DNA of 64,000 nt from NCBI GenBank assembly GCA_034620365.1, contig JAQGEQ010000326.1, positions 310,001-374,000 on the forward strand, read 5' to 3'. Source of the DNA: Pegea sp. RAD2-039. Its lineage: Eukaryota; Chordata; Thaliacea; Salpida; Salpidae. The notes under the pieces were generated by a model that saw only the letters and a program-made list of their open reading frames with translations, did not search any database and was not told the DNA's origin. Below, piece after piece: positions 1 to 11,190 of this stretch. Numbering within the stretch: the first letter of the stretch is position 1; every line of letters starts with the position of its first letter. A program made the position numbers and the translations under genes.

Positions 1-3000
1 ATAATAGGAACTAAAAATACAAACAAATCTGACGTATAAGTAATGAAACAAAACGGTTCAAAAACGTTCTAGCAATTTAAAGCAGTTTCATGGATTAGAT
101 TAAAATGGACTGGTAATAAATTAGCATTTATTAGTTCTCCTGTTTCACGTATAAAGTTACAAAATAAGGAAAGCGATTTAAACTGTTTTAGCAACTCAAT
201 ATGTTAATTTTGAATATGTTAATTTCAAAAAACCAATCGGGTAAGTTATGAACTAGTACTATTGGAGATGATTTTATTTCATATAGTAGATTATTTATAA
301 TAGTTTTAGAATATCAACATTCAAAAGGTTAATAAATCTTAAACTAAAAGTATAATTTTAAATTATCCTTATTAGTTAGTTCTTGGTAACCTGAAACTAA
401 TTTAAAGTTAGTGATTACTTTTCTCATTAAGATAAAAGCAGATTTCTATTTTATCTAGAAAATATAGGTTACTTGTAGAAATTTTATTTTATTTTTATGT
501 AATCATCGATCTCTAACAACCAGATAACCACAAACATTAAACGGAATACACCGCATATAAGAACTAAATTTTCTTTCACTACAATTGTCACAATTCGTCC
601 CGATGTAATCTGTACTATATTGTGTTTCTTGCTGTAAAGTTCAGATTATAGCGGGTCAAATAATCATAACATTCAATTGCAAGCTTTGCTTAGGCTGTCA
701 GTTTGATTCTCTTACAGCCAGATCACCAGCAATCATGTGACAACAAAGCAAGTCTATGATACCGGTTGTGTTGTCAGCTTTTTATGTGGCTAACTCACAT
801 TATGAATTTTATAGCAAAGTTGTTATAAAGGGGATGTTTAATTAACAAAACATTAGTTTTCTATTTCAACCATTTTCAAATGAGATTGTTTCAACAAATA
901 CTGATGACATAATTCAGTTAGTTAGGGGTTGTTTAATTGTTGACTAATTGTATAGATTGTAAACTTATTTTAGCTTAAATTTAACTTAATTGTAAACTAA
1001 ATTTTGCTTTATTTAAAAAGTATTCAAAATATGAAGCACATTTCTTTTAAGTTTTATTTTTTATTTAAAACTGTGAGGATAAAATCTTATAAGAAAGCTA
1101 TAAGATAGCAGATTCATTTTCAAAATAACTGAAGATAATTGATTTGAAAACACCTTAAAAAACAGTGTGAAAAAACTTGCGCTTGTCAATATATATTTTC
1201 AACCATTATCAAATGAGATTGTTTCAACAAATACTGATGACATAATTCAGTTAGTTAGGAGTTATTTAAATGTTAAATGATTGTAAAAATGAAGGGTTAT
1301 TGAAGGACTTTTATAAACATTCAAAACTATTTAAAAATAATAAACTAAATTTAAATAAAAAAAAAGTTAATTGATATCCACTTAATTGTTAACTGGTTTC
1401 AGTGATTATTTTTCTAATAATACTTTTCTAATTCATTAGTAAAGGTCTATTTTATTAGAAAAACATCTTCACTGTTTAAAATTTACTTTAAAATTTCTCC
1501 TAACACATCTCGATTTCAAGTCCACTAATATAATTTCATTTTCAAAGCTTTTAAAATGTAGATTATCATTGAATTACATTTATGTAATATGTTAATGACT
1601 ACAAATTAAAAATATACAGTTTGTTTATTAAACAATTTGACTACAGAAAACGATAAACCGTCAAAAAAGCTAAAAAATGCAAAAAAAAAAATCTTTAATA
1701 AAATTAATCGATAGATTATGTCTAGAACGTAATTATATGTAAATTCTAAGCTTTTTTTAGAATTTTAAGGTATCATTTATTACTCAAAATAAAATCCTAA
1801 ATTTGTTGTTTTATATTACGTAATCTTTTTAATTAAAATGTTTGTTTGAGAAAACTAATTAAAGTGTTAAAGTGTTCTTAATTACAAAAAATCTATCAGT
1901 CTAATAGTTTTTTGTCTACAATATTTCAAACCATCTTATATGTTTATATTAATTTAACTTTATTGTATAATTGTATTAATGTGAAAATTTAGTCTAGAAA
2001 ATTTCTAGTAATTGACTTCTCTCAGTAGCTAAAGAAAGTTATTGTGAGTCAAAATTTGGTGTAATAAATTGCTATTACATTTGTAATAATATATATGATT
2101 ATTGTTTGCAGTTAAAATGTTTATTTTTATAAACATTATGATTTTTGGCTAAGATATCGTGTGGATAGATGTGTTAAATCAACTTTTCGTTCATCTAATA
2201 AAATTTCCAGTTTTCTAATATTGTAAACAATAAACTGAATTATTTGTACAAAATATTTTTTATGAATTAAATTCTACATAATGGTTTTTTACGTCATCCA
2301 CAAACTTGTGCTAATTATTAAAAACCATATTTTAAAGATAAACTAAAAGATTTTTCAAAAAATTCGGTGAATTTGTAGATTGCATAATTAAAAGACAACG
2401 GCAAAGTAAAGTTTCTAGATGTTTTGGTTTTATCTTGTTTGCTGAAAGTAATTCAGTTGAAAAAGTATTTGTGTTTAGATATACTGAAAGTAATTTAAGA
2501 AAAATGAAATATTATTAAATCGAAATTAACAACTTATAATAATACTATTTTAAAATAGTTTAAACTGAACTTATTGGCAAACATTAAGCAAATTTTTCTT
2601 CTTCTGACGTAATAACTGGCTTGCTAACAAAGTTTAAGAAAATTATATAATTATTTCAATTTTTCATCAACTCAATCTTTTAAGTTAGTTTTAACCATTC
2701 GGGTAATAAACAGCTTAGTGCTATATCAGAAGGGATTAATTATGATGCAATATGATTTATCAAAATATATTTATTTCTAAAATGAAATGATAAACAAAAT
2801 AATATTAGGTTTGAAAAAAGAGATTTTAAGAATTAAAACTTTATTTACTTGAAATTTTTTTGAGTATCTACTAAAAACTGAAGTTTCAATTAAAAAAATA
2901 AAACAGATTGCAAAGAGTAATAAGTTGCATAAATTTAAAATGTTTTAAACGGATTTCTAAACAAAAACTAAAATTTATCAGCAGTTTGCACAACATTGAT

Positions 3001-3431
3001 TAACTAAGAGATTAAAATCTAAATACAGAAGCTTTTTGGTAATAAATAAAGGACATTAAAAAACTTGTGGGTTTAAGAAAACTTGGAATAAGATAAAAAC
3101 AAGTTATAGTTCGTTTACAAAAAAAATACGAACCGCCGATCACAAACAGTAAAAAATAACTTTTCAAATCAGCATCATTTACTGTAACATACACCATTTG
3201 ATCAATAAAACAAATATTAATTAAATAAAAACAACTCAAACTGAAAAAACAATTTTAAAAATTATATTTTTAAACCCTCTGATCTTCACAAAGCTATTTA
3301 TTTCTTCTTATAAATTGCAAGTAAACTTTGACCAGCAAAATGATCTCACTTTTTCTGAGAAACATGAATCATTTCATGGCGTAATCGACATGAATTTCAA
3401 CTAAATTTTTTTTCACAATTAAAACATATTC
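1..3431 (-). repeat. Type A 3' flank, copy 1 (downstream of G1)
   Basis: This long noncoding stretch lies downstream of the minus-strand gene G1. The same sequence is present inverted at about 11.1-14.2 kb after G2, in direct orientation at about 61.0-64.0 kb, and shortened at about 49.8-51.2 kb after G7. A more complex block at about 510-790 is especially well kept between copies. Two ~63-bp direct repeats sit at about 863-930 and 1197-1259. I see no convincing gene; a 75-codon open frame on the minus strand at 3012-3239 is not kept in the other copies. Confidence 0.8.
863..1259. repeat. Pair of ~63-bp direct repeats flanking ~270 bp
   Basis: Two near-identical ~63-bp sequences, beginning TTTCAACCATT, occur at about 863-930 and 1197-1259 in the same orientation. 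The copy of this flank at 61.8-62.2 kb has the same pair, but the inverted copy at 13.27-13.34 kb has only one. Its outer flanks match the left of repeat 1 and the right of repeat 2. That is the pattern expected from recombination between the repeats, deleting one repeat and the spacer. Confidence 0.75.
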
Positions 3432-4812
3432 CTATGGTTTCTCGCCGGTATGAGTCCTTTCATGAGTTACAAGATTGGAATTATGACTAAATTTCTTTTC
3501 ACAAACAATACATTCATATGGCTTCTCACCAGTATGAGTTCTTTCATGAATTAAAAGACTGGAATTACGTGCAAATTTTCTTTCACAAACTATACATTCA
3601 AATGGCTTCTCACCAGTATGAGTTCTTTCATGAATTAAAAGACTGGAATTAAGTGCAAATTTTCTTTCACAAACTATAAATTCATATGGCTTCTCACCAG
3701 TATGAGTTCTTTCATGAATTAAAAGACTGGAATTACGTGCAAATTTTCTTTCACAAACTATACATTCAAATGGCTTCTCACCAGTATGAGTTCTTTCATG
3801 AATTAAAAGACTGGAATTAAGTGCAAATTTTCTTTCACAAACTATACATTCATATGGCTTCTCACCAGTATGAGTTCTTTCATGAAATAAAAGACTGGAA
3901 TTACGTGCAAATTTTCTTTCACAAACTATACATTCAAATGGCTTCTCACCAGTATGAGTTCTTTCATGATTTAAAAGAATAGAATTATCTGCAAATTTTC
4001 TTTCACAAACAATACATTCATAAGGCTTCTCACCAGTATGAGTTTTTTCATGACTTGACAAATGGGCTTTCTGACTAAACTTTCTTTCACAAACAATACA
4101 TTCATATGGCTTCTCACCAGTATGAGTTCTTTCATGAATTAAAAGACTGGAATTACGTGCAAATTTTCTTTCACAAACTATGCATTCATATGGCTTCTCA
4201 CCAGTATGAGTTCTTTCATGAGTTAAAAGACTAGATCTATGACTAAATGTTCTTTCACAAACAATGCATTCATATGGCTTCTCACCAGTATGAGTTCTTT
4301 CATGGCTTAACAAATGTGCGTTTTGACTAAACTTCTTTTCACAAACAATGCATTCATATGGCTTCTCACCACTATGAGTTCTTTCATGACATAACAAATG
4401 GGTTTTTTGACTAAATTTTCTTTCACAAACTTTACATTCATATGGCTTCTCACCAGTATGAGTTCTTTCATGATAAATAAGCTGAGATTTGCATTTATAT
4501 TTCCTGTTACAGTCTAAGCATTCATATTTGATTTTGAAATTAGATGATAGTTTATTTTCTTCATTATTTTCTTTCCCTTTGAATGCTTTCCTATCACTGT
4601 TAGTGTCTTTAAAGGGGAAACTTGTAGTTGTTGGAATTTCTTTAGTATTATTTAAACTAGTTTGATCAGCATGACGTTTATGCAAGCTATGTACTCCACC
4701 AGAAGTGTTTACCAAATTTGTCTCTTCCGCAGTTTTATTATTAAAACTTTTCTCATCATCATCTGATGACAGTTCTCTTTCGGTCAAATTTGCTCTCTTC
4801 TATCATATTCAT
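3432..4812 (-). pseudogene. G1: C2H2 zinc-finger gene, N-terminal frameshift
   Basis: This is a member of the cluster's ZNF family. The ATG homologous to the other copies lies at 4810-4812. Compared with them, about 2 bp are missing in the codons for the KRK motif (around 4780), so translation from that ATG stops within about 17 codons. The downstream frame stays open for some 450 codons but contains no methionine, so it could only be used through non-AUG initiation, frameshifting or splicing from elsewhere. It encodes the standard N-terminal region, the leader finger (CLDC) and 12 more CX2CX12HX3H fingers. One finger has lost its first zinc cysteine (YEFIVC; Phe codon at 3678-3680). The frame ends at a TAG in the linker after finger 13, as in G2 and G7. 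The array itself has no stops, so the break is either recent or a sequencing error. Confidence 0.85.
3434..3940 (-). repeat. Two-finger (168-bp) internal repeat in G1
   Basis: Fingers 8 to 12 of G1 alternate between ARNSSLL and ALNSSLL helices. The linkers alternate in step: HTGEKPF before ARNSS fingers and HTGEKPY before ALNSS fingers. The repeating unit is therefore a pair of fingers (168 bp), which points to a recent duplication of a dimer rather than of single fingers. Confidence 0.75.
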
Positions 4813-7800
4813 TTTCTAGTTATTAGGCTAGATTTAAAGAAAAAAAAATTAAATCTAAAATGTCTCTACGAAATCATAAAAAAAAATTGTTTTTACATAA
4901 TATAAAATATTTTAACTACAAACATTGATTTTTAAGTGATATAATATTTTCATATGATATACAAAGTTTGTTTACCAATGCTAACAAACAAGCTTAATTA
5001 ATGTTTTTTAAAAGTCTAAACCAGAAACTTATCATGTTCTATGTACATAATGCTAAATAAAAAGAACTTTCGATTAACAAATTTTTGTAAACTTTTGCAA
5101 GTATTTTCACAAATTGTTGGTTATAGTTCAATATTTAGACACCAAAATATCCACTTCTATAATAAATAAATAGAAGAACATTTTTCTATGGAAAAGGCAT
5201 TATTGCGTTACATGTAGCAGTTACGAGGGCAATAAACGTTTGTTTGTGAAAATGATAACATGAGTTCAGAAACTAAAAATTAAGAAGTATGTAAGAAATT
5301 TAAAATTTAATAGAGTTCAAAATAGAACAAAAAGTTACTCCTTAAGTATAAAGATTTTATGAAAATGTCTTTAACAATTTTAGTTATTTATCTCAAATTG
5401 AAGTCCTCTTAATCTGAAGTCCTTTTATGATGTTACATTAATAGAGACCAACGAGTATTTTAAAATCATATCCAACTAATTGCAATTATTTTTAATTACA
5501 AAAATACAAAAGTAAGAGACTCTTTTAATCAAAAGTCAAGACTTGATAGAGACTTATTAGGATTAGACGATATTTAATTTAGACACGATAAGCTCAACTT
5601 TAAAAACATACATATTTAAATATCATGAAAATGTATACAGAATTTATAACTGACAATCCTACATAATCTAACCAAAATTTAATCTAACCATTTATGTCAA
5701 AACGGAATACCTGCAAAAACTTCACAAAAATCAATACTAGCAATTGTCTAATAAAATTAAGCAAGCTACATAAGTTTACAAAACATCAAAAATCATTCAT
5801 GATCATCTAACACCAATCGTTTTTCTATATTGGCATTAAGTTTACAAGTAGCTAAAGAGGCAAAAAAGAGCAACAAACCTTATAATTTATAAAAAATTAT
5901 GATAATATATATAACACAAATGACTTACCAAACATATAAACTTTTGGTCAAAGTCTTCTTAAGAATATTTATATATGGTTGATTTACAAAAGTGATTTAT
6001 TAATCTTCAAAACAGTTGAGAGAAATTATAATTTTGAAAGCAATGTTAGAAGTATAAATTTGTTTGTATGTAAATTATGATGACAGAATCAAAGTTCTAG
6101 AAGCTTCTGCTGTTTGGGTTTTGTAGCTTGTCGATTATTATTTTGATGCTTTTACTGCTTTGCTATTAATATTTGTTGTGCATTAAAATTTTTCAGCAAT
6201 ATTGAGTAACTTCAAATCTAAACTTCTTACGGGGCTATGTTAGTGCAGCTTGCATTCTTTTTTTGTTTATTATAAAGCTACATAAAAGTTTTAATTTTCT
6301 AGAAAGTTCTTTTAAACATTAATCATTTAAACTTTTTTTGTAGAAACTAAAGAAAAACATTTTTTATCCTACAAAAATTTAATCCAGATTAAGTTCTAAA
6401 TGAAAAAAAAACTTTCTTAAAATTGATACTTTTACAGTTCGATTTTTGTTTGAGGTCGATAATTGTTATTAGAAAGCTCTTAAAAATATTGTAGAAAAAC
6501 ATTTAACATTGTAATAAAAAAATTATTTTCTTGCATTTCCTAATGACTTATTTATATTTCTTTTATTTTTCAGATTTTATTTGATTTATTCATTTATTAA
6601 ACTTTGAATGTTACATTTTTTTCTTTCTTAATTTCCAATTTGATTAAGTATAAAATGTGTTGTTTGTGAGAATGTGGTTTAGCAAGAGGTGCTCTTTTCA
6701 GACACCCTCCTTTTCGTTTATTGCAATAAATAAAGAAAAATTATGATTAAAGCATCTTTTATTTAGTATCGTTAGATAATAAAAAACATTTCATTACTTG
6801 AGTCCAAGTCAAAATTGTTATGGAGTTTTGTTCTTTTTGCTGTTACGAGCTGTCGAATTTTCTGGTAAACTAAAAAAAATAAATGATTACAAGCTGTTAG
6901 TTGTTAAACGATTATATTTGAAATGTTTTAGTTTTTCATTTTATTCAATTTATTAATTCATGCTGTTACTAATTGTTTGGTTATTTTGAAATACTTACCA
7001 TGTCATTTATTAGACTTTCATAAAAATCCAATTACCAAAAAACGTATCAAAACGTAAAGTTATTTTAAAATTTCAAATAAAGATTTTGTTTATAAATTAA
7101 GAACCTTAAAAAGCAATATCTACAAATAAATTGATGTGAAATGAGGTAAAGAAAACAATCAATAAAACTTTTCTCACAAAATTTAATTAATTTATTTTTA
7201 TACAACCTTTTTGTAAACCACAAACTCAAAACTTAGAATAACCCATTTTAACCCCCAAATAACGTGAAGATACTGTGTAAAGCGGTTACTGCAACCAGGG
7301 AGAAAGTCACAGTATCTTCATGTGGCCCCATTTGCAACATCAATTTAAACATTTAAAAAAGATCTTTGTCTGCTAGCCTTGCTCAACGCTTAGAAAGAGT
7401 TGAATGAAGTCTTTCTCTGATTGAATCAATCCACTGAAATGAATTGTATCAGAAACTCTAATCTGTGTTTAGAAAATTGACTAAAGTTATTTTTTAGACA
7501 CTAGACATTGATAAAGCAAAATTAATTTATATATCTGTTTATTGAGATGTTGTATTCCAGTTACTTTGGCTGCTATATTCTCACTATTTATTACTTATTA
7601 ACGATTATGTAATTATTTATCTTGTAAATATATTTATTATAATTTTTGATCAAATTTATCAATTTAAGAATAAAAACTAAATAGTTTTTAAAAAGCAAAT
7701 AAATAATTCATCTAATTTTTAAAACTTTAGATCTTAACCCAGTCACTTCTTCATGTTTTTAAATACAATAGCAACCTAATATAAAGTTAAATATGAAAAA

Positions 7801-9870
7801 CTCAATTAAAGAAAATCAATAATTTAATACCCTTGTAGTTTATAAGAATTGTATAACAGATAAGTCAATAAAAACTAACAAAATTTAATTCAAATCTAAT
7901 AATTTGCCAAGAGTTTTTAGCTAAAAATTTTATTTTGAATAGTATTGAAAATCTGATATTAAAACTCCATATCTGAAAACTTTCATATTTAGCTCTATTG
8001 AATTGGTAAAAGGAAACTAATTACGAAGATAACTAACAAAACACTACTAACAAACCACTGTCGACTACAGAATGAAATAGGTATATAGAGTAATAGGGGA
8101 TGAAACAATTACGTAGATGGTAAAATATTCTACTATCACTACTAACAATAACAACACTACTTTTCCACTTATTGTTTGTATCTTTGTGAATTAAAATATA
8201 CTTCTTACTGCTATTCTTGAAATTCTATCTTAACACTTTACATAATCATTTCTTTGTAGTTGGTACATAGTTGTTATATCACTTTAATATTCTTTTTTGT
8301 GAAATCAAGTTATTCTAGCAATTAATTACTGTATTCAGTCAAACACACCCTCGAAATCATCCGTAAATAATAATACCTTTTAGAATAGTTTTTTAGAGGT
8401 TTTATAAAAAAAAACTTTAAATGATTAATATCTATAAGTACTTCTTGAAATTTATTCTTTGTTTGTAACTTTGAAAAATATAAAATACACAAAATAATGT
8501 AAACTGAATGAACAAATACTCTTACAAAGTTTGGATTTTGCAGTTACTTGATAATAATCAAAAGATGTATTGTACTATAATATTGAGAACAAAGCAGTAA
8601 AAGCATCAAAATGTTAATCAGCAAACAACAAAATCATAATAGCAAAAGCTTCTATAACTTTGATAACCTCATCAGAATTTGCGTGCAAAGAATGTTTTGT
8701 TTCTAACACTGCTTTCAAAATTATTATTTCTCCAAACTGTTTTGAACATTAGAAGATCACTTTTATAATTCAAACATATATATATATATTCTTAAGAAGA
8801 CTTTGACCAAAAGTTATTATGTTTGGTAACGTCATTGTGTTATATATATTATCATAATTTTTTTTTAAATTATAAGGTTTTGTTGCTCTCTTTTGTCTCT
8901 TTTAGTTACTTGTAAACTTAATGTCAATAGAGAAAAATGATTGTTGTTAGATGATCATGAATGATTTTCGATGTTTTGTAAACTTATGTAGCTTGCTTAA
9001 TTTTATAGGACAATTGTTAGTATTGATTTTTGGGAAGTATTTGCAGGTATAGCGTTTAGACATGAACTTTTTTAAAATAAAAATTTGTAGTAAATGTTTA
9101 TAACAGTCAAAATATTAGACTTTAAGTCAATCTTTGTTCGTTTATATTGGCTTGTAAGTTATAAATTCAGTATACATTTCCATGATATTTAAATATCTAT
9201 TTTTTGAGGTTGAGCTTATCGTTTCTAAATTAAATCTAATGTATATTCAATAAGTCAATATTAAGTCTTGACTTTTGATTAGAATATTCTCTAACTATAA
9301 CTAAAATATAATATATAAACATAACTAAGTATATATGTAATTAAAAATAACTAGAAATAGTTTGATATATTTTTTGATTAATCGTTGCTCACTATTAATG
9401 TAAATTCATACAAGTGAACTCTATTGAGGACTTTACACTTGAATATGAGATAAATAACTGAAGATTAAAACCTGTAAAATTAATTTTATCTTTTTGTTGA
9501 TCTATTTTAAACACTGTTAAATCTTATAATTATTAAATTCTTTTTAATTTTTAGTTTCTGAACTCATGTTATCATTTTCACAAGCAAACGTGTTTTGCCC
9601 TCGTAACTGCTACATGTAAAACAATATAGCCTTTTCTATAGAATAATTTTTTTCTATTTATTTATTATAGAACTGGATATTTTGTTGTCAAAATATTGAA
9701 CTATAACCAACAATTTTTGAAAATACTTGCAAAAGTTTACAAAAAATTGTTCTTCAAACTCGTTTTAAATAAAAATATGTATATCGAACATCATAAGTTT
9801 CTGGCTAAGACTTTTTCAAAACATGATATAAACTTGATTGTTATCATTAGTAAACAAACTTTGTTCATCA
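4813..9870. repeat. Head-to-head spacer G1/G2 with long inverted-repeat arms
   Basis: Sequence upstream of G1 (about 4.8-6.25 kb) is found inverted upstream of G2 (about 8.5-9.9 kb). Shared landmarks include a GCCCTCGTAAC block (5216-5230 and 9597-9610) and an AAGAAGACTTTGACC block (about 5950 and 8790). Together with the two genes and the type A flanks, this makes a palindrome with arms of roughly 5.5-6 kb around a centre near 7.4 kb. The central part holds remnants resembling the upstream region of the C subfamily (about 7.78-8.45 kb) and a GC-richer conserved block at 7.24-7.44 kb. I see no gene in this spacer. Confidence 0.75.
7240..7445. repeat. GC-richer conserved block with a hairpin
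   Basis: This block stands out from the AT-rich spacer. Related copies are at about 32.49-32.67 and 36.91-37.12 kb. Only this copy has the 13-base TGAAGATACTGTG (from about 7264) followed by its exact reverse complement ending at about 7321, which could fold into a hairpin with a loop of about 30 bases. No tRNA boxes or transposon coding sequence were recognised, so its nature is unknown. Confidence 0.5.
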
Positions 9871-9949
9871 CATAAAAATAATATATCACTTAAAACTAAA
9901 ATTATTTTTTATGCACATTTTAAAATTAAAAAAGTTTTATTTTCTTCAG
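9871..9949 (+). promoter_or_regulatory. TATA-like box and splice-acceptor-like site of G2
   Basis: CATAAAAATAATATATCAC starts 94 bp before the G2 ATG; other copies have TATAAAA at the same place. A pyrimidine tract ending TTTTCTTCAG closes 15 nt before the ATG. Both are kept across the family, so they are likely functional. A TATA box at this distance leaves only about 60 nt of leader, so the CAG could be a cis 3' splice site or a trans-splicing acceptor. Confidence 0.5.
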
Positions 9950-9964
9950 CCTTTTAACTTGAAA

Positions 9965-11095
9965 ATGAACTTGATACAAGGCAGCAACTTTGCACGAAAA
10001 AGAAAACTGTCATCAGATGATGATGAAAAAAGTTTTAATAAGAAAAATGCAGAAACGAAAATTTTGGTAAACACTTCTTGTGGAATATATAACTTGTATA
10101 AAAGTCATGCTGATCAAAATAGTTTAAATAATACTAAAGAAATTCCAACAACTACAAGTTTCCTTTATAAAGAGACTAACAGCGATAAAAAAGCATTCAA
10201 AGGGAAAGAATATAATGAAGAAAACAAACAATCATCTAATTTCAAAATCAAATATGAATGCTTAGACTGTAACAAGAAATTTAAATTCAAATCTCAGCTT
10301 GTTTATCATGAAAGAACTCATACTGGTGAGAAGCCATATGAATGCATTGTTTGTGAAAGAAAATTTAGTCATAGATCTAGTCTTCTAAGTCATGAAAGAA
10401 CTCATACTGGTGAAAAGCCATATGAATGTACAGTTTGTGAAAGAAAATATTGTCATCGATCTAGACTTTTAAATCATGAAAGAACTCATACTGGTGAGAA
10501 GCCATATGAATGTATTGTTTGTGAAAGAAAATTTGCACAAAAATCTAATCTTTCAATTCATGAAAGAACTCATACTGGCGAGAAGCCGTATGAATGTATA
10601 GTTTGTGAAAAGAAGTTTAGTCAAAACACCAATTTGTTAAGTCATGAAAGAACTCATACTGGTGAGAAACCATATGAATGTCTTGTTTGTGAAAGAAAAT
10701 TTGCACAAAAATCTAGTCTTTCAAGTCATGAAAGAATTCATACTGGCGAGAAACCATATGAATGTATTCTTTGTGAAAAGAAGTTTAGTCAAAAGTCTAG
10801 TCTTCATTGTCATGAAAAAACCCATACAGGTGAGAAGCCATATGAATGCATTGTTTGTGAAAGAAAATTTGGTCATAAATCTAGTTTTCTATGTCATGAA
10901 AGAACCCATACTGGTGAGAAGCCATATGAATGTATTGTTTGCGGAAGAAAATTTACTCATATTTCCAATCTTTTAACTCATGAAAGAACTCATACTGGTG
11001 AGAAGCCATATGAATGTGCTGTTTGTGGAAGACGTTTTGCTCGAAATTCCACTCTTGTAACTCATGAAAGGACTCATACCGGCGAGAAACCATAG
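9965..11095 (+). CDS. G2: C2H2 zinc-finger protein, 10 fingers, intact
   Basis: Predicted 376-residue nuclear DNA-binding protein. Residues 1 to about 90 are low-complexity: a basic RKRK stretch near residue 12 (candidate nuclear localisation signal), an acidic SSDDDEKS patch, then Ser/Thr/Lys/Asn-rich sequence. The leader finger CLDC...H follows, then nine CX2CX12HX3H fingers joined by TGEKP linkers. The start is the ATG (MNLIQ) shared by all fuller family members. The frame does extend 18 codons upstream, but that extension is broken in G7 and G9 and crosses a splice-acceptor-like CAG. The protein ends at a TAG replacing the Tyr codon after TGEKP, with a decayed finger behind it. Fingers 4-6 are nearly the same as fingers 8-10 of G7. 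It is head-to-head with G1. DNA binding is inferred from the fold; the target is unknown. Confidence 0.85.
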   Translation: MNLIQGSNFARKRKLSSDDDEKSFNKKNAETKILVNTSCGIYNLYKSHADQNSLNNTKEIPTTTSFLYKETNSDKKAFKGKEYNEENKQSSNFKIKYECLDCNKKFKFKSQLVYHERTHTGEKPYECIVCERKFSHRSSLLSHERTHTGEKPYECTVCERKYCHRSRLLNHERTHTGEKPYECIVCERKFAQKSNLSIHERTHTGEKPYECIVCEKKFSQNTNLLSHERTHTGEKPYECLVCERKFAQKSSLSSHERIHTGEKPYECILCEKKFSQKSSLHCHEKTHTGEKPYECIVCERKFGHKSSFLCHERTHTGEKPYECIVCGRKFTHISNLLTHERTHTGEKPYECAVCGRRFARNSTLVTHERTHTGEKP

Positions 11096-11190
11096 GAATA
11101 TGTTTTTTGTGAAAAGAAAATTTAGTTGAAATTCAAGTCAATTACGCCATGAAATGATGCATGTTTCTTAGAAAAAGTGAGATGATTTTG
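11096..11190 (+). pseudogene. Decayed terminal finger after the G2 stop
   Basis: After the TAG at 11093-11095 the sequence still reads like a last finger: TGTGAAAAG, then TTTAGTTGAAATTC, then CGCCATGAAATGATGCAT. It contains an extra base and a TGA. The same remnant follows G1 (about 3433-3360) and G7 (about 49830-49910). Type B genes keep a working terminal finger at the matching place. Confidence 0.65.

Noticed and set aside
690-725. Hairpin GGCTGT...ACAGCC with a TTTGATTC loop, considered as part of a tRNA or tRNA-derived SINE
   Set aside because: No A box, anticodon arm or acceptor stem could be placed around it.
9911-9964. Upstream extension of the N terminus (MHILKLKKFYFLQP and relatives)
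   Set aside because: It is not open in G7 (TGA) or G9 (stop after 3 codons), and it crosses a T-tract and CAG acceptor-like site. The MNLI ATG is shared by all fuller copies.
10644-10976. Long overlapping frames inside the finger arrays reading [20 protein letters not shown]-like repeats (also at 15923, 16592, 23041, 58721, 59057), and antisense ones reading [12 protein letters not shown] at 33540 and 58274
   Set aside because: The 84-bp finger unit is a multiple of three, so every frame is periodic and can stay open by chance. The C2H2 frame explains the conservation.
10300-11090. 84-bp periodic repeats resembling a minisatellite or CRISPR array
   Set aside because: The units translate into CX2CX12HX3H fingers with TGEKP linkers; there are no spacer/repeat partitions.
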